DNA from: Exiguobacterium sp. J17977
Lineage (GTDB): Bacteria; Bacillota; Bacilli; Exiguobacteriales; Exiguobacteriaceae
NCBI RefSeq assembly: GCF_018616375.1
Contig: NZ_JAEQBB010000004.1
Location: forward strand, 292,538-356,537
DNA: 64,000 bases
Reading direction: 5' to 3'
Positions 23,693 through 33,972 of this stretch are shown one piece after another (the first letter of the stretch is position 1; each line of letters opens with the position of its first letter). Under the pieces are notes generated by a model. The model had not been told where the DNA came from. It saw only the letters and a program-made list of their open reading frames with translations, and made no database searches. A program made the translations under genes and the position numbers.

Positions 23693-25435
23693 TTACGCGT
23701 TGTAGATTTTACCAGTAAGTGGGTCGATTGAAATCATCTGTCCATCGCGGAACGTTGATGTCGCTGATTCGACACCGACGATAACCGGCTTGCGGAGTGA
23801 TGGTCCAACGATACCGGCATGGCTCGTCAATCCACCGTCTTCTGTGATGATTCCAGCCGCTTTTTCAATTGCTGGCATCATTTCTTTATCTGTGAATGGT
23901 GCGACGAGGATCATGCCCTCTTTCGCTTTCGCATTCGCTTCGTCTGCATTGTTCGCAACGACGACTTCACCGACGAGACCACGCTCACCGATGCCGCGTC
24001 CGTTTGCGAGGGCGTGACCGACGATATGAACTTTCATCATGTTCGTCGTACCCGCAGTCGCAGCCGGGATACCAGCCGAGATGACGACGAGGTCACCGTC
24101 TGTGACGAATCCAGCGTGACGAGCTGCTTCTGAAGCTTGTACCAACATCTCATCCGTGTTGTTCGGCATCGTGTCAGCCACGATCGGGTACACGCCCCAA
24201 ACGAGGTTCAATTGACGCGCCACACGCTCTGACTCTGTGACCGCGATGATGTTCGCCTCTGGGCGATACTTCGCTGTACGAGCAGCCGTGTAACCTGATT
24301 GTGTCGGTGTCAAGATTGCTTTCGCGTTCAAGTTGATTGCCGTGTGGGCAACCGCTTGTGAGATCGCATCCGTTACCGTATGCTCACTGCGCTTCTGACG
24401 ATCTTTGAGCAAGTTTTTATAGTCGAGCATTTGCTCAGTACGAACAGCGATCGCTGCTTGCATTTGAACTGACTCGATTGGGTAGTCCCCTGCTGCCGTC
24501 TCACCAGAAAGCATGACCGCATCCGTACCATCGAGGATGGCGTTGGCAACGTCAGATGCTTCCGCACGTGTTGGACGCGGGTTGCGTTGCATTGAGTCAA
24601 GCATCTGTGTAGCTGTGATGACCGGTTTCCCGAGGTCGTTACACTTCTTGATTAATTCTTTTTGGACTGGTGTGACTTCTTCAGTTGGAATCTCGATCCC
24701 GAGGTCACCACGAGCGACCATCAAACCGTCTGAAATCGCCAAGATTTCGTCGATGTTGTCGACACCTTCTTGGTTCTCGATTTTCGGATAGATTTTGATG
24801 TGTGACGCGTTGTTGCGCTCGAGAAGTTGACGAATCTCAACGACGTCAGACGCACGGCGGACGAATGATGCCGCGATGACATCGATGTCTTGTGAGATAC
24901 CGAACTCGATGTCGGCGATGTCTTTGTCTGTAAGGGCAGGAAGGTTCACTTTGACGTTAGGCAAGTTGACACCTTTCTTCGTCTTGATGACGCCTTCGTT
25001 TTCGATGACGCAACGAAGGTCACGGTTCGGGAGCTTCTCAACGACAAGGAGACCGATAAGTCCGTCGTCGAGCATGATGCGTGAACCGACTTCAACGTCT
25101 TCGTACAAGCCTTCGTACGTGACTGAGAAGCGATCTTTCGTTCCGACGATTTCTTCTGTCGAGACGATGATGACTTCTTTGCCTTTTTCGAGGAGTGCTT
25201 TTCCTTCTTCAAACGTATGTGTACGGATTTCAGGACCTTTCGTGTCAAGAAGAACCGTCACAACTTTACCGGCAGCTTTTGATGCTTCACGGATGTCGCG
25301 GATACGTGCTCCGTGCTCTTCATAGTCACCGTGTGAGAAGTTGAGACGAGCGACGTTCATTCCGGCTTCAATCATTTCCGGAAGACGTTTCTCTGAAGCT
25401 GGTCCAATCGTACATACAATTTTCGTTCTACGCAT
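23693..25435 (-). CDS. pyk: Pyruvate kinase
   Basis: Transfers phosphate from PEP to ADP, the last glycolytic step. The catalytic part shows [15 protein letters not shown], substrate and metal motifs [12 protein letters not shown] and [10 protein letters not shown]. At 580 residues it carries the extra C-terminal PEP-utiliser-like domain of Bacillus enzymes, with [11 protein letters not shown] containing a His. The start at ATG 25435 has AGGAGG upstream. It forms an operon with pfkA (96 bases upstream) and ends at a terminator. Confidence 0.98.
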   Translation of the reverse strand: MRRTKIVCTIGPASEKRLPEMIEAGMNVARLNFSHGDYEEHGARIRDIREASKAAGKVVTVLLDTKGPEIRTHTFEEGKALLEKGKEVIIVSTEEIVGTKDRFSVTYEGLYEDVEVGSRIMLDDGLIGLLVVEKLPNRDLRCVIENEGVIKTKKGVNLPNVKVNLPALTDKDIADIEFGISQDIDVIAASFVRRASDVVEIRQLLERNNASHIKIYPKIENQEGVDNIDEILAISDGLMVARGDLGIEIPTEEVTPVQKELIKKCNDLGKPVITATQMLDSMQRNPRPTRAEASDVANAILDGTDAVMLSGETAAGDYPIESVQMQAAIAVRTEQMLDYKNLLKDRQKRSEHTVTDAISQAVAHTAINLNAKAILTPTQSGYTAARTAKYRPEANIIAVTESERVARQLNLVWGVYPIVADTMPNNTDEMLVQASEAARHAGFVTDGDLVVISAGIPAATAGTTNMMKVHIVGHALANGRGIGERGLVGEVVVANNADEANAKAKEGMILVAPFTDKEMMPAIEKAAGIITEDGGLTSHAGIVGPSLRKPVIVGVESATSTFRDGQMISIDPLTGKIYNA

Positions 25436-25530
25436 AAATAAAAACCTCCTAGGGGATGTATTGCATTTACACACAGAAAACGGGGGGTCGACCGACCTGA
25501 TCCCGTCTCTGTGGAATTCACTGCTACTCG

Positions 25531-26511
<981 letters not shown>

Positions 26512-26587
26512 TTATGTGTTTTAACGAAATCTGAAAATAAAATACCATGTCTGACCTTTGTTTTACAACACAAGTATGTGAAAAAAA

Positions 26588-26615
26588 AGCATAGGGTGTG
26601 CTCAAAAGCAGTCAA
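26588..26615 (-). promoter_or_regulatory. Promoter of pfkA-pyk
   Basis: Minus strand: -35 TTGACT (26610-26615), 16-base spacer, -10 TATGCT (26588-26593). It lies about 90 bases before the pfkA start, after accA. Confidence 0.6.
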
Positions 26616-26648
26616 CCCGTGAGTGAATTAACGTGAACGCAAAGCGAT

Positions 26649-26662
26649 TGTTAACGTTTTCA
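26649..26662 (-). promoter_or_regulatory. Perfect cre upstream of the pfkA promoter
   Basis: TGAAAACGTTAACA matches the CcpA cre consensus TGWAANCGNTNWCA at every position. It overlaps the accA stop codon and its centre is about 75 bases upstream of the predicted pfkA start point. This is the place of activating rather than repressing cre sites. Confidence 0.7.
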
Positions 26663-27595
26663 CGAGCCAATTGTGCCAATTTCATGATATTTGGCAGCGC
26701 GCCCTCGCAACAACTCATTTTGAGTCCGCCCTCGCAACTCGGTCATGTGTTGTGCTAATACAGGCTTTAAGAGTGATGACTGTAATGACACATCGATATG
26801 GGCCCCACCGAACACCTCAGTGACGACTTCATCGACAATCCCTAAATTCAACAAGTCTTGTGCCGTAATCTTCATCGTTTCCGCTGCACGTTCCGCAAGC
26901 TTCGCGTCTTTCCAAAGCAGGGCAGCCGCGCCTTCCGGTGAAATGACCGAATACGTGCTGTTCTCGAGCATGAGCAAGCGGTCACAAACACCAATTCCGA
27001 GCGCCCCGCCCGATCCGCCTTCCCCGATGACAATCGAGATAATCGGAACTTTCAACGTCGCCATTTCGAACAGGTTGCGGGCAATCGCCTCGCTTTGTCC
27101 ACGCTCTTCCGCCGCTTTACCAGGGTAGGCGCCTTTTGTATCGATGAACGTGATGACCGGACGATTGAACTTCTCGGCTTGCTTCATGAAGCGAAGCGCT
27201 TTGCGATAGCCTTCTGGATGTGGCATCCCAAAGTTGCGTTTCATGTTCTCTTTCGTGTTCCGTCCACGTTGGTGGCCGACAATCGTCACCGGGACGCCGT
27301 CGAGTGTGGCCAACCCCGCTACAATCGCAGCGTCATCATAGCCGTGACGGTCACCGTGCAACTCGATGAAATCCGGGAACAGACGATCGATATAATCAAG
27401 CGTCGTCGGTCGTTTCGGATTTCGTGCCAGCTGCACGCGATCCCACGGTTTCATATTCCCATAAATGTCTTTTTCTAATCGATGAAGCTTCGCTTCAAGG
27501 TGACGAATCTCACGAGATAAATCGATTCCTTTCGTCTCCGCCGTCTCGCGCAACTTCCCGAGCTGTTCATTCACTTCTTTGATTGGATCAAACAT
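26660..27595 (-). CDS. accA: Acetyl-CoA carboxylase carboxyltransferase subunit alpha
   Basis: With AccD it forms the carboxyltransferase that moves CO2 from carboxybiotin to acetyl-CoA, giving malonyl-CoA for fatty acids. The 311-residue protein starts with the coiled helix region ([16 protein letters not shown]) and contains [19 protein letters not shown] and [20 protein letters not shown], which form the CoA/biotin site. A GGGGAGG site lies inside the end of accD, and the genes overlap by eight bases, fitting a 1:1 complex. Confidence 0.98.
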   Translation of the reverse strand: MFDPIKEVNEQLGKLRETAETKGIDLSREIRHLEAKLHRLEKDIYGNMKPWDRVQLARNPKRPTTLDYIDRLFPDFIELHGDRHGYDDAAIVAGLATLDGVPVTIVGHQRGRNTKENMKRNFGMPHPEGYRKALRFMKQAEKFNRPVITFIDTKGAYPGKAAEERGQSEAIARNLFEMATLKVPIISIVIGEGGSGGALGIGVCDRLLMLENSTYSVISPEGAAALLWKDAKLAERAAETMKITAQDLLNLGIVDEVVTEVFGGAHIDVSLQSSLLKPVLAQHMTELRGRTQNELLRGRAAKYHEIGTIGS

Positions 27596-28442
27596 GATGG
27601 ACCTCCCCGCCGTGTAACTCGATCATCTGCTTCAAGAACGAACGCATCTGTTCACGATGAACGACGGCGTCCAATTGACCCGCTTCTAATAGAAACTCGG
27701 CAGTTTGGAAGTTGTCTGGCAATTTTTCACGAATCGTCTGTTCGATGATGCGACGACCGGCAAAGCCGATCAATGCTCCCGGTTCAGCGACGTTCACGTC
27801 ACCAAGCATCGCGAAACTCGCCGACACGCCACCTGTTGTCGGATGCGTCAAGTAGGCGACATAGAGAAGACCCGCCTCGTCATGTTCTTTCAAGGCGATT
27901 GACGTATTGGCCATCTGCATCAAGCTGACCATACCTTCTTGCATGCGGGCACCGCCCGAGGCCGTGAACAGGACGACCGGCAATCCGTCTTTCGTTGCGG
28001 TCCGGACCGCCGAGGCAATCGCTTCCCCGACGTAGGCGCCCATCGACCCCATACGGAAGCGGGCATCCATGACGCAGACGACGACCGGCAGACCGTCGAT
28101 TGTGGCACGACCGCATACAATCGCTTCTTCAATCCCAGTTCGTTCCCTGTCTTTTTTCAATTTATCTTCATAATCTGGAAAATCAAGCGGGTTCTCTTTG
28201 ACGAGCGGTCCCGCGAATTTTTCAAACGATTCAGTATCGACCAACATATGAATCCGCTCATCTGCACTGAGCGGGAAATGGTAGCCGCAATCACACACTT
28301 TATGGTTCTCATTTAACTGTTTCGTGTAATGCATATATTTACAAGATGGACATTTCGTCATCAAGCCTTGTGGTGCATCAATCTTTGGTTCTCGTTGACG
28401 CAATGGCATATATCGTTTAGGTTTCTTGAAAAAAGCAGTCAT
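27588..28442 (-). CDS. accD: Acetyl-CoA carboxylase carboxyltransferase subunit beta
   Basis: The beta subunit of the carboxyltransferase. The core shows [24 protein letters not shown] and [17 protein letters not shown]. The start at ATG 28442 (284 residues) follows GAGGGGGAAGCG within the end of the regulator gene. The N-terminal zinc finger is unusual: the first knuckle is CPSC, but the second reads VCDCGYH (CxC) where relatives have CxxCGYH, a one-residue deletion visible in the DNA. Zinc may still bind with altered geometry. Confidence 0.97.
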   Translation of the reverse strand: MTAFFKKPKRYMPLRQREPKIDAPQGLMTKCPSCKYMHYTKQLNENHKVCDCGYHFPLSADERIHMLVDTESFEKFAGPLVKENPLDFPDYEDKLKKDRERTGIEEAIVCGRATIDGLPVVVCVMDARFRMGSMGAYVGEAIASAVRTATKDGLPVVLFTASGGARMQEGMVSLMQMANTSIALKEHDEAGLLYVAYLTHPTTGGVSASFAMLGDVNVAEPGALIGFAGRRIIEQTIREKLPDNFQTAEFLLEAGQLDAVVHREQMRSFLKQMIELHGGEVHHV

Positions 28443-28456
28443 CGCTTCCCCCTCGT

Positions 28457-29041
28457 TCATTCCGGCATCCCCGCCCCACGCCACATCTCCAACAATCGTC
28501 TACGTTCGTCTTCCGTATATAGGTCGCCAGCGTCCGTGCCGTCATAAAACCGGTTCACTTCGCTCCAGATTCGAATGAACAGTTCATTCTTTAATCCGAA
28601 GATGAGGTTTTGCCGGAAGGCGCGGTCCGTCTCAACACTCGACTCGAGCAACGCGATGCGTTCCGGGGTCGGTTCGACTTCCGTCAACGCCAAGCGCTCG
28701 AGCAAACGCAACATATCGACGATGTCCGACGCCTTCGTCTGTTTCGTGACGATGAACTCTGACAAGATTTCGATGTAACGGTGCCGATCCTGTTCGCACA
28801 AAAACGTGCCGCCGCCGTGTTTCGTCTCAACAATCCCTAGGAAGCTGAGCGCCCGTAATGCTTCACGGACTGAGGCCCGGCTGATGGACAGCGTTTCAGC
28901 GAGTTCCCGTTCCGACGGGAGACGGTCGCCCGGCTCGAGTGCGGCCTGGACGATTAACGTTCTGATTTTAGAAATGTTTTCGTGAAATGAGGATGCGTGT
29001 TTTCCATGCATCTGACCGTTCAACTCCCTTTTGGATGGCAT
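28457..29041 (-). CDS. GntR/FadR-family transcriptional regulator
   Basis: A 194-residue regulator. Residues about 20-90 form the GntR winged helix-turn-helix ([46 protein letters not shown]), followed by an all-helical ligand domain of FadR type (shorter than usual). It is the first gene of a cluster with accD and accA; accD starts within its last codons. A FadR-type palindrome TGGTCTGACCA lies at its own promoter, so autoregulation and control of malonyl-CoA synthesis are inferred. The start could also be ATG 29011, which has a better ribosome site (AAGGGAG) at a long spacing. Confidence 0.85.
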   Translation of the reverse strand: MPSKRELNGQMHGKHASSFHENISKIRTLIVQAALEPGDRLPSERELAETLSISRASVREALRALSFLGIVETKHGGGTFLCEQDRHRYIEILSEFIVTKQTKASDIVDMLRLLERLALTEVEPTPERIALLESSVETDRAFRQNLIFGLKNELFIRIWSEVNRFYDGTDAGDLYTEDERRRLLEMWRGAGMPE

Positions 29042-29052
29042 TATCTCTAAAG

Positions 29053-29078
29053 TGGTCAGACCAATTAAACAGATTATA
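29053..29078 (-). promoter_or_regulatory. Promoter and FadR-type operator of gntR-accD-accA
   Basis: Minus strand: extended -10 TGGTATAAT (TATAAT at 29073-29078), then the perfect 11-base palindrome TGGTCTGACCA (29053-29063) over the predicted start point. The palindrome has the same TGGTNNGACCA form as E. coli FadR operators, and the adjacent gene encodes a FadR-type regulator. Confidence 0.6.
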
Positions 29079-29085
29079 CCACTTT

Positions 29086-32000
29086 TTATGACTTGGTACT
29101 AGTTCTCGTGCCGGGCAATTTCGAGTCGACCCGTTTCAACACGACATCCATATCGCCGAAGCGCTGCCTCAATCCGTGTAGCAATGCTTCTGTCGGATTG
29201 ATGGCATACGTCGAGGCGAGTTGTTTCACGTCTTTTGAATCAGAGAACCGGCAGATGACGGGGACATCCCCTGGTGCCGTCCGCAACAGTTCTTCCAGGT
29301 CAGCGAACGACTCCAGACGCAATCGGACGAACAACGCTTGGCCGTGGAGCGGCCGGACGCGTTCGACGACGAGTTGGCGACGCCCATCGCGTTCATTCGG
29401 ATGGACCTCGAGCAAGAGGACGTTCCCGACGTACAGCGAACGAGAAAATTGGGCGTACACGCGTGGGAAAATGACGACCTCGTCTTGTGAGACGCCGTCA
29501 TCGACCATGACGACGCCCATCTCTTCATTCTTTTTCGTCTTGAACGTACGAATCGCATCGACGTAGACGACGATGAAGCCGCGTTCGCCGTTCAACACTT
29601 CATCGATCGTCACCGTCTCGATTGAGAGCGGGGCGACCGTCGTCAACGGCGAGTGGACAATCCACGTCCCGAGCGCTTCCCGCTCTTCCTCGGACCAATT
29701 CGGCTCGATTGGCGCCGAGCGCTTCAAACCGAGTGCGGACAGCTCATCCGGGAGCAGATGCGTCTCCGTCTCCTCGCGAAGCCGTTCGACGGCCTCGAAC
29801 GCACGGCGGCGATCACCGTGATACATCCGGTCGAGGGCACCGGCTCCGAGCAGACGCCGCAACTTCGGCTGGTCTTTCGAGCCCCATTCCATCAGTTCAA
29901 GCAGACGTTTCACGTCGGTGAACTCGGTATGGTGTTCAATCAACCGCTCGACATCGCGTTTCGTCAAACCTTGGACGGCCTTCAACCCGAGTCGTACGCC
30001 CGGCCCTTCTAAAAAGGCCCCGGCTTGGCCATGCAGAACGTCAGGCGGATAGACAGGGATTTTCCCCTTCCGCAACATGCGCACGAGCTGATTCGTCTTG
30101 TCGTACGTGACGAGATAAAAAATCCGCTCGAAGTGTGCCTTCACGAAAGCCAAGCGATAACTGATCAAACTGTAGGCCACCGCGTGCGAGCGGTTGAAAC
30201 CGTAGCCGGCGAACTTCTCGATCCACGAGAACACTTGTCGCATCGAGTCGCTGTCGAACCGCTCCGACGAACGTTCCAAGAAGCGGCTCTTTTCGACGTC
30301 GATGGCCGCCACATCTTTCTTGGCGATGGCTCGGCGAATCAAATCGGCCTCGGCATAGGAGTAGCCCGCAAGTTCTCGCAACAGGCGCATGACTTGCTCC
30401 TGATAGACGAGCACGCCGTTCGTCGTCCGCATAATCTCACCGACGACCGGATGGACCGGCTGATGCGGCATGCCATGCTTCCGCTTCGCATACGTGTCGA
30501 TAAACTGCATCGGGCCCGGACGATAGAGCGACATCGTGACGACGATATCCTCGAACGTGGTCGGTTTCACTTGCCGGAGCGCTTGTTTCATCCCTTCCGA
30601 TTCGAACTGGAAAATCCCGTCCGTGTCACCGCGGGCGAGCACCCGCAACGTCTTGGCGTCATTCAATGGAATCGTCTTCAGCGAGAACAGTTCGTCCGTC
30701 TCTCGAATGAGCGTCTCCATCTGACGGAGTCTCGTCAAGTTGCGCAGGCCGAGTAAATCGATTTTCAATAGACCGAGCGCTTCGAGATCTTTCATATTAT
30801 ATTGGGTCACTTGCTCCCCTGCCGTCGGCTGTAACGGGGTGACGTCATCGAGCGCGTCACGACTGAGTACGAGTCCGGCCGCGTGGACCGAGGCTTGACG
30901 CGGCAACCCTTCGAGCTGGGCGGCGATGTGCAACAGTTGCGACCGTTTCTGACTGCCGGCGAACCATTTCATCTTCGTCGGATTGGCCAAAATCCCGGCC
31001 AACCCGTCGTCTTTCACTTGTTTGCTGGCGGCCTGGCCTTCTTCGAGTGTCAGCCCGAGCGCCCGCGCAACGTCACGCAGCGCCGCTTTCGCGCCGAACG
31101 TCGCGAGCGTCCCGATTTGGGCGGCATGGTTGGCCCCATATTTATCGAGGACGTAGCGGACGACCTCGTCGCGCCGCTCATCTTCGAAGTCTAAATCGAT
31201 ATCTGGCATCGTGATTCGTTCCGGGTTCAAGAAGCGTTCGAATAACAGCTCGAACCGGACCGGGTCGACCTCGGTGATATGAAGCGCGAAACTAACGAGT
31301 GATCCGGCCGCGGACCCACGCCCTGGACCGACCTCGATGCCTTGCTCCCTAGCGAAGCGGACGATATCCTCGACAATGAGGAAATAGGAGGCGAAACCGG
31401 TCCGGGCGATGACGTCGAGTTCATAGCGGGCCCGTTCGATATATTCCTCCTGGAACAAGTCGAGCGCCTTCAATCGTTCAGCGACGAGACGCTTCAGTCG
31501 GTCGACCGCATGTTCAATCTCCGGAATCGACGAGGTCGCCTCTGGCAAGCGCTTGATCGAGACGAGGGATTCGAATTTGTCCAACGCCTCAAGCTCGATC
31601 GGGTCGAACCAATCGTTCATCTCGCTCGGCAGTCTTACATACTTTCCTTTCCGATGCACATCTTCTTGTGAGATGAGTTCGCCTTCACCGATGGCGACGA
31701 TGGCGCGATACGCCTCGAAATCCTCCGGTCTCATGTAACACGTGTCCGGGGCCGGTACGAGTCGTGTCCCCAGTTCGTCACGCATCTCGCGCAATTGGCG
31801 GAGCATCAGCGTCTGTTCCGTCGTCTGCGGCGCCGGCAACCCGAGCCATAGTCGGTCTTCATTCACGTACCCGAGCAAATGGTTATAGAGGCGCCGGCGG
31901 TGAACCGGGTCGTTCGCTTTCCAGTTCTCCGGTAAGATGAGTACTGCCAGTTCGGTCGCTTCGGTCAAACCGTCGGCCTGGACGATGCGATATAGTTCGG

Positions 32001-32256
32001 GTACTTGTTCATCGGTCAACGCATAGACGAGGACGGAGACGTCGAATCCATCCATCCGTAGCGTCGTCCGCAACCCGATGATGGGCTTAACCGCGTAACG
32101 CTCACATAACCGGACGAATTGCGGCAAGCCATATAACGCATCGTCGGCCAAGGCGACCGCTCGGCTCCCCCGCTCGGCCATTTGGGCGACGTACTGTTCG
32201 AGCCGAATCGTACTTTGCATCAAGCTATAAGCCGATCGTACATTCAAGTGGATCAC
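29086..32256 (-). CDS. dnaE: DNA polymerase III subunit alpha, DnaE type
   Basis: The error-prone replicase that extends primers and helps lagging-strand synthesis alongside PolC. The family C core is clear: PGRGSAAGSLVSF, catalytic Asp pair in MPDIDLDFEDERRDEV, and later Asp in the FQFESEGM/IVVTMSLYRPGP region, then helix-hairpin-helix and OB-fold (about 880-960). At 1056 residues it is slightly short. The PHP N-domain reads HLNVRSAYSL, so the HxH metal motif is lost. The start is GTG at 32256 with GGGGGA upstream. It is transcribed toward the acc cluster. Confidence 0.97.
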   Translation of the reverse strand: MIHLNVRSAYSLMQSTIRLEQYVAQMAERGSRAVALADDALYGLPQFVRLCERYAVKPIIGLRTTLRMDGFDVSVLVYALTDEQVPELYRIVQADGLTEATELAVLILPENWKANDPVHRRRLYNHLLGYVNEDRLWLGLPAPQTTEQTLMLRQLREMRDELGTRLVPAPDTCYMRPEDFEAYRAIVAIGEGELISQEDVHRKGKYVRLPSEMNDWFDPIELEALDKFESLVSIKRLPEATSSIPEIEHAVDRLKRLVAERLKALDLFQEEYIERARYELDVIARTGFASYFLIVEDIVRFAREQGIEVGPGRGSAAGSLVSFALHITEVDPVRFELLFERFLNPERITMPDIDLDFEDERRDEVVRYVLDKYGANHAAQIGTLATFGAKAALRDVARALGLTLEEGQAASKQVKDDGLAGILANPTKMKWFAGSQKRSQLLHIAAQLEGLPRQASVHAAGLVLSRDALDDVTPLQPTAGEQVTQYNMKDLEALGLLKIDLLGLRNLTRLRQMETLIRETDELFSLKTIPLNDAKTLRVLARGDTDGIFQFESEGMKQALRQVKPTTFEDIVVTMSLYRPGPMQFIDTYAKRKHGMPHQPVHPVVGEIMRTTNGVLVYQEQVMRLLRELAGYSYAEADLIRRAIAKKDVAAIDVEKSRFLERSSERFDSDSMRQVFSWIEKFAGYGFNRSHAVAYSLISYRLAFVKAHFERIFYLVTYDKTNQLVRMLRKGKIPVYPPDVLHGQAGAFLEGPGVRLGLKAVQGLTKRDVERLIEHHTEFTDVKRLLELMEWGSKDQPKLRRLLGAGALDRMYHGDRRRAFEAVERLREETETHLLPDELSALGLKRSAPIEPNWSEEEREALGTWIVHSPLTTVAPLSIETVTIDEVLNGERGFIVVYVDAIRTFKTKKNEEMGVVMVDDGVSQDEVVIFPRVYAQFSRSLYVGNVLLLEVHPNERDGRRQLVVERVRPLHGQALFVRLRLESFADLEELLRTAPGDVPVICRFSDSKDVKQLASTYAINPTEALLHGLRQRFGDMDVVLKRVDSKLPGTRTSTKS

Positions 32257-32359
32257 AAGAGTCCCCCTTTTCTTTTTTCACAATTGTCAAACTCATTTTG
32301 GCACTTGTCTGATACAATAATTATAGACAAAACTTCTCCTAAAAGGGGGTATAAACCGT

Positions 32360-32551
32360 ATGATTATTAATCGGGGTAAAATCGCACGTGACAAGCTAGA
32401 GAATTTACAGAACGGCCAGACCGTCTTCGCCGACAGTCCGGAGATTATCGAACGACTCCGTCGCTATATTACCGAGTATCAACTCGATGTCGTCGAGGAC
32501 GTGACCGACCGCGGTACGTGGTTCATTCCACAAGAAACGGATAAACGCTGA
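32360..32551 (+). CDS. Small hypothetical protein
   Basis: I do not recognise this 63-residue protein (MIINRGKIARDKLENLQNGQ...). It is hydrophilic with mixed helix/strand potential and no signal or membrane segment. An AAAAGGGGG site 10 bases before the ATG and a terminator just after support it as real. It is divergent from dnaE and convergent with nrnA. In Bacillus other small genes lie between dnaE and nrnA, but I see no similarity. Confidence 0.7.
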   Translation: MIINRGKIARDKLENLQNGQTVFADSPEIIERLRRYITEYQLDVVEDVTDRGTWFIPQETDKR

Positions 32552-32580
32552 AGAGAGCTGACCAACGGGTCAGCTCTCTT
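32551..32580. terminator. Hairpin terminator shared by the small gene and nrnA
   Basis: AAGAGAGCTGACC-AACG-GGTCAGCTCTCTT, a perfect 13-bp stem with weak T tract. The nrnA stop codon (32570) is inside the stem. Confidence 0.75.
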
Positions 32581-33535
32581 CTGTTTCGAATGTGAACGGG
32601 GCCGCGACTTCATCGAGCGCCGTGATCACCTCGTCCATCTCTTCCCATTTATCGATTGTGGCACCGGCCGCCATCGGATGGCCGCCGCCGCGATAGCGTT
32701 TCGCGACTTCGTTGATGACCGGTCCTTTCGAACGGATCCGGACGCGAATCTCGTCCTTGTTCTCGACGAACATGACCCAACACTTCAGACCCTCGAGACC
32801 GGAGAAACTATTGACGAGCAACGATGCCGCTTCCGGTGTCGCGTGGAACGTGCGCAAGACGTCGGCATCGATTTTGACGTATCCGACGCCAGCCTCGGTC
32901 ACGTTGACGTTTTGCAACACATAACCTTGGAGTTGCAACGTCGCCAAATTCGTCTTATACATTTGACGATACAATCGATTCGTATCGATGCCATAGTTAA
33001 TCAGTTTGGCCGCGACTTCGAACGTACGTGGTGTCGCGTTGCGGAACTGGAAGCGTCCCGTGTCGCCGACGATTCCGGCGAACAACAAGAAGGCAGACGC
33101 CTCGTCGAGTTCAAGCCCCCACATCCCCGCAAGTTCAGCAACCATCTCTGAGGTTGAACTGACCGTCGTATCGACGATTTGATGCGTCGCATACGCATCC
33201 TCGTCCGGGTGGTGGTCGATTTTGACGACCGTTTTGCCGGCCAAGGCGTGCGGCCCATCGATTCGTTCATGGTTGGCCGTGTCGAGCACGATGACGAGCG
33301 CCTCTTGATACATCTCCGGTTCGACATGCTCCATCTTCCCTAAAAACTCTAAATCACGGACGATACCGCCGACGACATAGATTTTTTTCTCCGGATAGGC
33401 GACTTCGAGAATCCGCTTTAATCCGAGCTGACTCCCGAGCGCGTCCGGGTCGGGACGGACGTGTCGGTGAATCATAATCGTGTCCGCCGCTTCAATCAGT
33501 TTCAATATCGTTGCTGCCTCTGGCCAATGTGCCAT
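32570..33535 (-). CDS. nrnA: Oligoribonuclease / pAp phosphatase NrnA (DHH family)
   Basis: NrnA degrades short RNA oligonucleotides and dephosphorylates 3'-phosphoadenosine 5'-phosphate. The DHH domain has HVRPDPDALGS (motif I), DTANHERIDGP (motif II) and IDHHPDE (DHH motif); the C-terminal DHHA1 domain has GGGHPMAAGATI. All manganese ligands appear intact. The second ATG at 33535 is used because GAGGA has proper spacing to it (321 residues). It lies opposite ytpI, as in Bacillus. Confidence 0.96.
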   Translation of the reverse strand: MAHWPEAATILKLIEAADTIMIHRHVRPDPDALGSQLGLKRILEVAYPEKKIYVVGGIVRDLEFLGKMEHVEPEMYQEALVIVLDTANHERIDGPHALAGKTVVKIDHHPDEDAYATHQIVDTTVSSTSEMVAELAGMWGLELDEASAFLLFAGIVGDTGRFQFRNATPRTFEVAAKLINYGIDTNRLYRQMYKTNLATLQLQGYVLQNVNVTEAGVGYVKIDADVLRTFHATPEAASLLVNSFSGLEGLKCWVMFVENKDEIRVRIRSKGPVINEVAKRYRGGGHPMAAGATIDKWEEMDEVITALDEVAAPFTFETEES

Positions 33536-33612
33536 TGCCATTCCTCGCTTTCTTGAACACTATTCTATGGTATGATGATAACAGATTACACGTCTGAAAG
33601 GGGTTTCTTCAC

Positions 33613-33927
33613 TTGGGTCAATTAGTTATGATCGGACTCATTCTGTTTTCGTTAGGTGCTTACTTCGTTTCTAAACGACGCGCCTATTTGACGAAGACAC
33701 CGTACCGGAAAGCGCTGTTCAACACCCAAGCGCTCATCTGGCTGAGTATGTTTCTCGCACTCTTCGCCATCAACCAAATGATCGGCGGGCTCGGGCTCGG
33801 CTCGACCATCGGTTGGATTGTCAGCATCGTCATGCTCGTCTTAGGCGTCGGCAACGCCATCGTCGGGTTCATCCGCTACCGCAAAATCTATCCGCTCGCG
33901 AGCGAAGAGCCAATCAACCAATCTTAA
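33613..33927 (+). CDS. ytpI: YtpI-like small membrane protein
   Basis: A 104-residue protein with three hydrophobic helices (about 3-20, 37-55, 62-85) and an N-terminal basic loop (SKRRAYLTKTPYRKA). The start is TTG at 33613, preceded by AAAGGGG at 9 bases; an ATG at 33628 is a weaker alternative. Length, topology and position between nrnA and ytoI match Bacillus YtpI. The function is unknown. Confidence 0.8.
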   Translation: MGQLVMIGLILFSLGAYFVSKRRAYLTKTPYRKALFNTQALIWLSMFLALFAINQMIGGLGLGSTIGWIVSIVMLVLGVGNAIVGFIRYRKIYPLASEEPINQS

Positions 33928-33936
33928 TTAGAAACA

Positions 33937-33971
33937 GAAACGAGCTGATGATGGCATCAGCTCGTTTTTTT
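33937..33971. terminator. Terminator between ytpI and ytoI
   Basis: AAACGAGCTGATG-ATGG-CATCAGCTCGTTT followed by seven T residues on the plus strand. The A tract on the other side may serve ytoI too. Confidence 0.88.
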
Positions 33972-33972
33972 G

